Positions 5,388 through 10,514 of a DNA stretch of 10,514 bases are shown one piece after another; the stretch's first letter is position 1; each line of letters opens with the position of its first letter. This DNA is from an uncultured Eggerthella sp. (GTDB lineage: Bacteria; Actinomycetota; Coriobacteriia; Coriobacteriales; Eggerthellaceae). Below the pieces are notes generated by a model that was not told the DNA's origin, did not search any database, and worked only from the letters and a program-made list of their open reading frames with translations. The stretch lies in NCBI GenBank assembly GCA_900544455.1, contig UQVJ01000063.1, positions 1 through 10,514 of the forward strand. Direction: 5' to 3'. The position numbers and the translations under genes were made by a program.

Positions 5388-6311
5388 ATGGCTGACGTGC
5401 AACCTGTTAAGTACATCTGGAAGAACGGCGAAATGGTGCCGTGGGAACAGGCAACGACGCACGTTCTGACCCATGCCCTTCATTACGGTTCCGGCGTGTT
5501 CGAAGGTATCCGTTGCTACCACAATGAAGAAACGGATGAAACAGTTATCTTCCGCCTCCGCGACCACATGGAGCGTTTGCAGCGCAGCTCCAAAATTGCC
5601 ATGATGGACCTTCCCTACAGCGTAGACGAGCTGTGCGAAGCAACCGTTGAGCTTATCAAGAAGAACGAATTGACGTCTTGCTACATTCGTCCTCTTGCAT
5701 ACTATGGCTATGGCCAGATGGGCGTAGACCCGACGGGTGCTCCCGTGGACGTTATCATCGCGGTATGGCCTTGGGGCGCTTACATGGGCGAAGATGCCCT
5801 TAAGAACGGCATCCCTGTGGGCGTTTCTTCTTGGCGTCAGCGTTCCTTCAACGCAATTCCTCCTGCCGTTAAGTCTTCCGCTTCCTACATGAACTCCATC
5901 CTGGCAAAGCTCGAGGCAAAGAACCACGGCTATGCCGAGGCTGTTATGCTCAACGAACAGGGCTACGTGTGCGAAGGTACGGGCGAAAACCTCTTCACCG
6001 TTCGCAACGGCATTCTCTCTACGCCTCCGCTGTCTGACGGTCTGCTTGAGGGCATCACTCGCGACACCATTCTGCATATTGCTTGCGACATGGACATTCC
6101 CGCTATCGAGGAATCCCTTACCCGTTCCGATCTGTACATTGCCGATGAGATGTTCATGTGCGGTTCCGCTGCCGAGCTCACGCCCGTCCGCAGCGTAGAC
6201 GACCGCGAAATCGGTCCTATGGGCCCCATTACCGCGCAGCTTCAGAAACGCTATTTTGAGGTTGCTTATGGTAAGGCGCCCGAGTATGAAGAGTGGATCA
6301 CCCGCTTCTAA
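5388..6311 (+). CDS. ilvE: Branched-chain amino acid aminotransferase
   Basis: This 307-residue PLP-dependent class IV (fold type IV) aminotransferase interconverts leucine, isoleucine and valine with their 2-oxo acids, using glutamate/2-oxoglutarate. It acts in the cytoplasm as the last step of branched-chain synthesis or the first of breakdown. Length and alignment match E. coli-type IlvE. Motifs in order: HALHYGSGVFEGIRCY (29-44), RLRDHMERLQRS (56-67), CYIRPLAYYGYGQMGV (98-113), the catalytic lysine K162 in PPAVKSSASYMNSIL, CEGTGENLF (195-203) with the Glu that contacts the PLP ring nitrogen, LLEGITRD, and the C-terminal ADEMFMCGSAAELTPVRSVD. These point to branched-chain substrates rather than D-alanine or aminodeoxychorismate. 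The start has AAAGGA seven bases upstream. No ilv or leu genes are adjacent; the gene is closed by its own terminator. Confidence 0.97.
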   Translation: MADVQPVKYIWKNGEMVPWEQATTHVLTHALHYGSGVFEGIRCYHNEETDETVIFRLRDHMERLQRSSKIAMMDLPYSVDELCEATVELIKKNELTSCYIRPLAYYGYGQMGVDPTGAPVDVIIAVWPWGAYMGEDALKNGIPVGVSSWRQRSFNAIPPAVKSSASYMNSILAKLEAKNHGYAEAVMLNEQGYVCEGTGENLFTVRNGILSTPPLSDGLLEGITRDTILHIACDMDIPAIEESLTRSDLYIADEMFMCGSAAELTPVRSVDDREIGPMGPITAQLQKRYFEVAYGKAPEYEEWITRF

Positions 6312-6316
6312 TCGAG

Positions 6317-6337
6317 GTGCGCTTTCAGTGCGCTTTC
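6317..6337 (+). repeat. Tandem 10-base direct repeat after ilvE
   Basis: GTGCGCTTTC occurs at 6317-6326 and again at 6328-6337, one base apart, just before the ilvE terminator. It is probably a small slippage duplication; no function is evident. Confidence 0.5.
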
Positions 6338-6340
6338 TTC

Positions 6341-6389
6341 AAGCCGCATCCCCCTTTGCCGTAAGGCGCAGGGGTGCGGCTTGTTTTTT
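6341..6389 (+). terminator. Rho-independent terminator of ilvE
   Basis: AAGCCGCA (6341-6348) pairs with TGCGGCTT (6375-6382). The stem continues as CCCC/GGGG (6350-6353 with 6371-6374) after one bulged T, and is capped by GCC-GTAA-GGC (6358-6367). A T-run follows at 6384-6389, 30 bases after the ilvE stop. Confidence 0.92.
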
Positions 6390-6463
6390 CAGGGGACAAA
6401 ATGAGCGCTCGCTGCAGGGGTGTCGCGCCAGGGGAATCATCAACGGTGAAAGGGGTATGGGCT

Positions 6464-6811
6464 ATGCCGGAGCTTAGGACAAGAGAAGTGGAAGATCTGC
6501 TTGAGGTCTTTGCGGGTTTAACCCGTCCTGATGATGTATTTGCCCTGCTGGAAGATTTGTTCACTGTTCGCGAGATCAAGGACACCTCGCAGCGTTTGGA
6601 TGTGGCGCGTATGTTGCGCAAGGGCAGTTCATATGCTGTTATCGAAAAGGCAACTGGGGCTTCTGCGACAACCATCGCTCGCGTGTCAAAGGCATTGAAT
6701 TACGGTGCAGGTGGTTATGGCCTTGCCTTTGAGGTGCTTGATGCCAAAGAGGCAGAAAACGGGGAAGCCGCCAAGTCGGAAAGCCCGACAGCCGAAGGTG
6801 AAAAGCAATAG
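6464..6811 (+). CDS. YerC/YecD-type TrpR-superfamily regulator
   Basis: The 115-residue protein matches the YerC/YecD branch of the TrpR superfamily over residues about 5-85. It carries EDLLEVFAGL, LFTVREIKDTSQRLDVARML and the helix-turn-helix SYAVIEKATGASATTIARV, followed by KALNYGAGGYGLAFEVL. Members are small all-helical dimeric DNA-binding proteins; their ligands are mostly undefined, and tryptophan binding should not be assumed. The Ala/Glu-rich tail after about residue 90 is longer than usual. ATG 6464 is chosen because AAAGGGG (6449-6455) lies 8 bases upstream and family similarity starts right there. ATG 6401, with AGGGG five bases upstream, would add 21 residues without family similarity and begins only 11 bases after the ilvE terminator. 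It probably heads a unit with the two membrane/transport genes downstream, separated from the first of them by 71 bases. Confidence 0.88.
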   Translation: MPELRTREVEDLLEVFAGLTRPDDVFALLEDLFTVREIKDTSQRLDVARMLRKGSSYAVIEKATGASATTIARVSKALNYGAGGYGLAFEVLDAKEAENGEAAKSESPTAEGEKQ

Positions 6812-6813
6812 GA

Positions 6814-6861
6814 GGGCAACGGCTGCGTTGCCCCGCGAAGCCGCCAAAGCGCGGCTTCTTT
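6814..6861 (+). terminator. Two adjacent hairpins between the YerC-like gene and the EIIC gene
   Basis: Hairpin one: GGGCAAC (6814-6820) with GTTGCCC (6827-6833). Hairpin two: GAAGCCGC (6837-6844) with GCGGCTTC (6851-6858), loop CAAAGC, followed by only three T's (6859-6861). The short T-run suggests partial termination or transcript processing rather than a full stop; this could lower expression of the membrane gene relative to the regulator, or protect the upstream message. Confidence 0.5.
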
Positions 6862-6882
6862 ACTGAAAGGAGCAAAGACCCA

Positions 6883-7968
6883 ATGAGTTCGTTCGCAGCA
6901 TTCTGCAAACGCAAGGATATTGAGATTTCCGTTCAGCGCTACCTGATTGACGCTCTGGGCGCCATGGCGCAAGGTTTGTTCGCCTCGCTGCTAATGGGTA
7001 CTATTCTTTCGACTATTGGCCAGCAGGCTGGAATCGATGTATTGGTTCAGGTGGGTGATTTCGCCAAGAGCGCGGCGGGTCCTGCCATGGCCGTATCCAT
7101 TGGTTTTGCGCTGAAAGCGCCATCGCTGGTGTTGTTTTCCCTGGTGGCGGTTGGTTACGCGGCAAATAGCCTGGGTGGTGCGGGCGGTCCATTGGCGGTG
7201 CTTGTGGTTGCTATCGTTGCTTCAGAATGCGGCAAGTTGGTTGCCAATGAAACGAAGATCGATATTTTGGTTACTCCTTCAGTCACCATTCTGGTGGGAT
7301 GCTTGCTTTCCATGGCATGCGCGCCTTCCATTGGCGCAGGCGCTACCGCGGTAGGCTCACTCATCATGTGGGCTACGGAACTCCAGCCGTTCTTCATGGG
7401 TATTTTGGTATCGGCTCTGGTGGGCATCGCCCTTACGCTGCCAATCTCTTCAGCTGCCATCTGCGCGGCATTGAGCCTTACTGGTTTGGCGGGAGGCGCT
7501 GCCGTTGCCGGCTGCTGTGCTCAGATGGTTGGTTTTGCGGTAATGAGCTTCAAAGAAAACCGCTGGGGCGGTTTGATCTCGCAAGGTCTGGGAACTTCGA
7601 TGCTGCAAATGGGCAATATCGTGCGCAACCCGCGCATCTGGATTCCCCCTACGCTGGCTTCCATGATCACTGGGCCCATCGCGACATGCGTTTTCCAGCT
7701 TAAGATGAACGGCCCTGCCATTTCATCGGGTATGGGCACGTGTGGCTTGGTTGGTCCCATTGGCGTGTATACCGGCTGGGTTGCCGATATGGCGTCAGGC
7801 GCAATGGCAGCCATTACCGCTATGGACTGGGCGGGTCTGGTGCTAATCTGTTTCGTGCTTCCTGCGGTGTTAACCTACGCATTCGGTCTTGTTTTGCGCA
7901 AGATTGGCTGGATTAAAGAAGGCGACCTTACCCTTGAATCCGCCGACGACATGGTGAAAGCCGAATAA
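6883..7968 (+). CDS. Orphan PTS EIIC_2 / PfoR-like membrane protein
   Basis: This 361-residue integral membrane protein resembles the PTS_EIIC_2 family, which includes PfoR, a protein linked to perfringolysin regulation in Clostridium perfringens. Small-residue-rich hydrophobic segments fill residues about 20-340, enough for roughly eight to ten helices. Typical segments are FASLLMGTILSTIGQQ, GFALKAPSLVLFSLVAVGYAAN, LPISSAAICAALSLTGLAGGAA, and the late cytosolic-facing QGLGTSMLQMGNIVRNPRIW followed by PPTLASMITGPIATCVF. The charged ends (CKRKDIEIS; LRKIGWIKEGD) look cytoplasmic. No EIIA, EIIB, HPr or sugar enzyme gene is nearby, which is normal for this family, so transport of a sugar by phosphorylation is doubtful; substrate and role are unknown. 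The start has AAAGGAG (6866-6872) 10 bases upstream. The binding-protein gene follows after 46 bases and may be co-transcribed. Confidence 0.85.
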   Translation: MSSFAAFCKRKDIEISVQRYLIDALGAMAQGLFASLLMGTILSTIGQQAGIDVLVQVGDFAKSAAGPAMAVSIGFALKAPSLVLFSLVAVGYAANSLGGAGGPLAVLVVAIVASECGKLVANETKIDILVTPSVTILVGCLLSMACAPSIGAGATAVGSLIMWATELQPFFMGILVSALVGIALTLPISSAAICAALSLTGLAGGAAVAGCCAQMVGFAVMSFKENRWGGLISQGLGTSMLQMGNIVRNPRIWIPPTLASMITGPIATCVFQLKMNGPAISSGMGTCGLVGPIGVYTGWVADMASGAMAAITAMDWAGLVLICFVLPAVLTYAFGLVLRKIGWIKEGDLTLESADDMVKAE

Positions 7969-8014
7969 GGCAGCAGGTATTCTTGGTTGTTTCTCGCTGA
8001 AGGGAGGGAAGGAT

Positions 8015-8776
8015 ATGGCAAAACGGTTTGTGGCGGTTCTGATAACGCTTTGTGCGGCACTGGCTGCGTTGTGCCTTTCGGGCTGTGCGGAAGAAGACGG
8101 CAAACCCAGCTACCAGCTGGTAAGCGAGGGCAAGCTCACTGTTGCTATGGCGCCTAATTTTCCTCCGTTTGACTCCCTAGACGGCGAGACTCCTACGGGT
8201 TTCGATGTGAGCGTTGCCCGTGAGGTGGCGAATCGTCTGGGGCTTCAGCTTGAGATCAAGGCAGTTCCGTTCGATGAACTGGTGCAGGGTGTACATGATG
8301 GCACCTACGACGTTGCGATCTCGGCATTGTCTATCAATCCCAGCCGGTCGGAGTTAGTCGATTTTTCTTCTCCGTATTACCTGGTTGATCAAGCGATTGT
8401 AGCGAAGAAGGGCGTGTACGAAAAGGTGTCCGAGCTGAAAGGCAAGCAGGTTGCCGCTGAGGCTGAAGCCACGGGTTATGACTATGCTATGGCAAACGTC
8501 ACTCAGAATGTTGTCGCCTACAAGACCGCTGCTGAATGCTTTGCCGCTCTTGAGGCGGGGGAAGTTGCCGCTGTGGTAACCGATGAGCCTGCCGCAACAT
8601 ATCTCATGAACAGCGCCTATCCCAATTGCGTTACCCTGGAAACTGTGGCAACGTGCGAGAAATATGCTGTTGCCGTGAACAAGGACAATCGGGTCTTAAC
8701 GGATGCTATCAATGACGCCCTCGACCAGATGGACAAAGATGGAACCCTTGCCGAGCTCCAAAAGCAAGTGGGGTAG
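8015..8776 (+). CDS. ABC transporter substrate-binding lipoprotein, polar amino acid type (SBP_bac_3)
   Basis: This 253-residue protein has a lipoprotein signal peptide: positive MAKR, a hydrophobic core and the lipobox LSGC, giving a lipid-anchored Cys24. The mature part is a family 3 solute-binding domain, typically for polar amino acids or similar small ligands. Visible landmarks are KLTVAMAPNFPPFD (39-52), PTGFDVSVAREVANRLG, the GTYDVAISALSINPSR..VDFSSPYY region, and DGTLAELQKQVG at the C-terminus. The Arg in NPSRSELVDFS fits the residue that usually grips the ligand carboxylate. It would act outside the membrane, handing ligand to a permease, but no permease or ATPase gene is adjacent, so its partner is elsewhere or it serves as a sensor. 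The start is preceded by GGGAGGGAAGG (8002-8012); GGGAGG at 8002-8007 gives a 7-base spacing. It follows the EIIC-like gene by 46 bases. Ligand not assignable. Confidence 0.93.
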   Translation: MAKRFVAVLITLCAALAALCLSGCAEEDGKPSYQLVSEGKLTVAMAPNFPPFDSLDGETPTGFDVSVAREVANRLGLQLEIKAVPFDELVQGVHDGTYDVAISALSINPSRSELVDFSSPYYLVDQAIVAKKGVYEKVSELKGKQVAAEAEATGYDYAMANVTQNVVAYKTAAECFAALEAGEVAAVVTDEPAATYLMNSAYPNCVTLETVATCEKYAVAVNKDNRVLTDAINDALDQMDKDGTLAELQKQVG

Positions 8777-8870
8777 GGTTTCGCGTCACTGCGGAGCGCC
8801 CTTTTGGATATGCCCCTTACCCCAGGTGGCGAGTGCGCGGTTCGGCGCTGGCGACAGAAGTCAAGCAGCC

Positions 8871-8906
8871 GTGCCCCTTGCCTTAGATGAAAAGCGCGTG
8901 GGGCAC
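8871..8906. other. Hairpin in the convergent gap between the binding-protein gene and rlmH
   Basis: GTGCCCC (8871-8877) and GGGGCAC (8900-8906) are perfect inverted repeats with a 22-base loop. Neither strand has a T-run beside it. It is the best stem in the 157-base gap between the two convergent genes, so it may help end transcription from either side, but it is not a canonical terminator. Confidence 0.3.
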
Positions 8907-8933
8907 ATGCCTGAATTCGGCAGGTCTTAGCAA

Positions 8934-9377
8934 TTACTTGTGGTACGGCTCGTGGCGGATAATCTTGAACGCTCGATAAATCTGCTCAAGCAGAACAACG
9001 CGAGCAAGGTTGTGGGGTAGGGTGATGGGCCCGAAGCTGATGCGCTCTGTGGCGCGCTGCTTTACCTCCTTTGTCACACCATCGCTTCCGCCGATGATAA
9101 AGGAAATATGAGAATCGCTGTTGAGCGCATAAGTATCTATTTTTTGCGCCAGACCCTCGCTAGATGTTTCCTTGCCATGAATATCCATCAAGATAATGGG
9201 CCCGCGCTCCGGCAATGCGGAGAGCAAGGCTGCGGCTTCCTTTTCTGCGTTGGAGTCGGGTAGTTCACGCACTTCGATTTTTGCGTATCCGCCAAGGCGT
9301 TTCAGGTATTCTGCAACGGCGTCTTTCCAGAACTGCTCTTTGAGCTTTCCCACGGCAAATATGGTTATACGAAGCAT
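8934..9377 (-). CDS. rlmH: 23S rRNA (pseudouridine1915-N3)-methyltransferase
   Basis: This 147-residue SPOUT-fold methyltransferase uses S-adenosylmethionine to methylate N3 of pseudouridine 1915 in helix 69 of 23S rRNA, acting on assembled 70S ribosomes as a homodimer. Family landmarks: N-terminal MLRITIFAVGKLKEQFWKDA, the acidic/hydrophobic ILMDIHGKETSSEGLA (62-77), the SAM-binding loop FIIGGSDG (93-100), and the knotted C-terminus with SFGPITLPHNLARVVLLEQI and the final HEPYHK. It is slightly shorter than E. coli (155) and B. subtilis (159) RlmH. The start at 9377 gives the family N-terminus and has GGGGG about six bases upstream; an in-frame ATG at 9422 would add 15 residues with no similarity and no visible RBS. 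It is divergent from lysA and convergent with the binding-protein gene, so it is likely monocistronic. Confidence 0.95.
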   Translation of the reverse strand: MLRITIFAVGKLKEQFWKDAVAEYLKRLGGYAKIEVRELPDSNAEKEAAALLSALPERGPIILMDIHGKETSSEGLAQKIDTYALNSDSHISFIIGGSDGVTKEVKQRATERISFGPITLPHNLARVVLLEQIYRAFKIIRHEPYHK

Positions 9378-9421
9378 GGCGGCCCCCAATCGCGCTGGCG
9401 TTACCAGCTTGAAAAGAAACA

Positions 9422-9464
9422 TTGGTACAGTAGTTGTTCGCACGGTATTATATCGGTCGAACAA
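9422..9464. promoter_or_regulatory. Overlapping divergent promoters with inverted repeat between rlmH and lysA
   Basis: TATTAT (9446-9451) with TTGGTA (9422-9427) at an 18-base spacing is a plausible + strand promoter for lysA. On the - strand, a perfect TATAAT (9452-9447) faces rlmH, though with no good -35. A perfect 7-bp inverted repeat, TTGTTCG (9434-9440) and CGAACAA (9458-9464), brackets both -10 boxes; its centre of symmetry is 9449. This could be an operator controlling both genes. The promoter calls are by eye. Confidence 0.45.
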
Positions 9465-9511
9465 GAAGCGCGCATGCGTATACCCACACAACACCTAAGG
9501 AAGCAGGCGTT

Positions 9512-10514
9512 ATGTCACTCCCCGTATCTGACCTGAACAAGAAGGCCGACGGCCTTACCACCATGGAATTGGGCAAGGTTCTGCCCCTTACCGCTGAAGT
9601 GAAAGACGATCATCTTTTCATCGGCGGCTGCGATATGGTGGAAGTGGCCAAGGAATTCGGCACTGCATTGTACGTGTTTGACCAGGTTGATCTTGAAGCC
9701 CGCATGGATGAATACGTGCAGTCTTTCAAGAAATACTACGGCGACCGTGCCGAAGTTGCCTATGCTTCCAAAGCGTTCCAGAACAAGGCTATCGTACAAC
9801 TCGCCAACGAGCACGGCATGTGCCTCGATGTTTCCGGTGGCGGCGAGCTTGCCTGCGCGCTTGCTGCGGGTTTCCCTGCTAAGCGCGTAGTTGTTCATGG
9901 CAACAATAAAACCCTTCAAGAACTGCGTGAAGCTATCGAGGTCGGCGTGGGCTGCATTGTTATCGACTCCCGTATTGAGTTGGGTCGCGTTTCTGCCATC
10001 GCTCAAGAACTGGGCGTAACGCAGGATATCTATATGCGTATTACCCCTGGCGTGGAAGCCGATACGCATGAATTCATCCGCACAGGTTGCGAGGATTCCA
10101 AGTTCGGCTTCACCATGCGTGAGGACTTTGCCTTCAAATGCGTGAAGGATGTTTTGGAGGCACCGGGCGTCCGCCTTGCTGGCCTGCATTGCCATATCGG
10201 CTCTCAGATCTTCGCCCTGCATTCGTTCCGTGAAGCCATCGATGTCATGATTCAGTTCATTAAGCGCATCAACGACGAGTACGGTTACGAAATCGAAGGC
10301 CTCGATCTGGGTGGTGGCCTGGGCATTGCTTACGTGAAAGAGGAAGAGCCTCCTACGATTGAATCGTTCGCGAAGCTTACCTGCACTGCAGTGAAAGAGC
10401 TGTGCGCCCAGTATGGGGTGAAGGAGCCCCGCATTGCGGTTGAGCCGGGCCGCTCCATTGCGGCAACGCCGGGCGTGACGCTCTATACCGTGGGCATCTT
10501 GAAGACGCTGCCGG
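9512..10514 (+). CDS. lysA: Diaminopimelate decarboxylase, 3' end beyond window
   Basis: This open frame runs off the window after 334 complete codons. The enzyme is a PLP-dependent fold type III decarboxylase that turns meso-diaminopimelate into lysine in the cytoplasm. Visible motifs: the PLP-lysine segment VAYASKAFQN with K87, CLDVSGGGELACALAAG (104-120), HGNNKT (129-134), KFGF (197-200), LHCHIGSQI (225-233), the phosphate-binding DLGGGLG (265-271), and EPGRS (311-315). The last ~100 residues of the usual ~420-440 are missing, including the CESGD-type segment that completes the neighbouring subunit's active site. DAP decarboxylase is favoured over ornithine or arginine decarboxylases by the HIGSQI and EPGRS forms. 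ATG 9512 has AAGGAAG (9497-9503) eight bases upstream. It is divergent from rlmH and may share control through the inverted repeat at 9434-9464. Nothing suggests a broken gene; the truncation is only the window edge. Confidence 0.94.
   Translation, partial: MSLPVSDLNKKADGLTTMELGKVLPLTAEVKDDHLFIGGCDMVEVAKEFGTALYVFDQVDLEARMDEYVQSFKKYYGDRAEVAYASKAFQNKAIVQLANEHGMCLDVSGGGELACALAAGFPAKRVVVHGNNKTLQELREAIEVGVGCIVIDSRIELGRVSAIAQELGVTQDIYMRITPGVEADTHEFIRTGCEDSKFGFTMREDFAFKCVKDVLEAPGVRLAGLHCHIGSQIFALHSFREAIDVMIQFIKRINDEYGYEIEGLDLGGGLGIAYVKEEEPPTIESFAKLTCTAVKELCAQYGVKEPRIAVEPGRSIAATPGVTLYTVGILKTLP

Noticed and set aside
5340..6077. 245-codon - strand frame opposite ilvE
   Set aside because: No motif or RBS; ilvE on the other strand is unambiguous over the same bases.
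7155..7814. - strand and shifted frames within the EIIC-like gene
   Set aside because: These are shadows of a clear membrane protein gene; no RBS and no domain features.
8703..8930. 75-codon + strand frame overlapping the end of the binding-protein gene
   Set aside because: It overlaps 74 bases of a conserved gene in another frame and has neither RBS nor recognisable sequence. The convergent gap shows only a hairpin.
1..10514. tRNA, rRNA, CRISPR array, insertion sequence or phage attachment site
   Set aside because: I looked by eye for tRNA T-arm motifs, regularly spaced repeats and transposase motifs on both strands and found none outside coincidental matches within genes.

Overview
The window reads as ordinary bacterial chromosome: nine protein genes, eight on the + strand and one (rlmH) on the - strand. 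GC content is moderate, roughly half by eye. The mix of a type III glutamine synthetase, a YerC/TrpR-like regulator, RlmH, a RelQ-type alarmone synthetase and a PfoR-like orphan EIIC protein fits a gut-type Coriobacteriia (Eggerthellaceae-like) genome best. A clostridial relative is the alternative. This placement is inference; there is no rRNA or tRNA here to fix it. I see no CRISPR array, transposase, phage gene or complete mobile element.

Layout. 3-899: LysR-family regulator. 900-1006: leader with five copies of the hexamer GAACAC/GTGTTC. 1007-1390: unrecognised two-helix membrane protein, closed by a strong terminator. 1460-1757: leader of glutamine synthetase with an 11-bp-periodic array of GAAAC-like half-sites. 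1758-3848: type III glutamine synthetase. 3857-3990: its terminator, nested inside an inverted pair of REP-like repeats. 4168-5016: small alarmone synthetase. 5017-5387: 371-base gene-free, hairpin-rich stretch ending in a terminator-like hairpin and a small operator-like palindrome. 5388-6311: branched-chain aminotransferase ilvE, then a terminator. 6464-6811: YerC/TrpR-like regulator. 6883-7968: orphan PTS EIIC_2/PfoR-like membrane protein. 8015-8776: amino-acid-type ABC substrate-binding lipoprotein. 8934-9377 (-): rlmH. 9378-9511: divergent promoter region with a 7-bp inverted repeat centred on the overlapping -10 boxes. 9512-end: lysA, cut by the window edge.

How the genes fit together. 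Several belong to nitrogen and amino-acid metabolism or its control: ammonia assimilation (GSIII), branched-chain transamination (IlvE), lysine/meso-DAP supply (LysA), solute capture (binding protein) and amino-acid-starvation signalling ((p)ppGpp synthetase). Most, however, are separate transcription units with their own terminators, so this looks like a neighbourhood rather than one operon. The only likely short operon is yerC - EIIC_2 - binding protein.

No clearly new multi-gene system is visible. The parts most worth a second look are non-coding: the GAACAC array and possible RBS-occluding hairpin before the small membrane protein, the GlnR-like periodic array before glutamine synthetase, the inverted REP-like pair, and the structured leader before ilvE.
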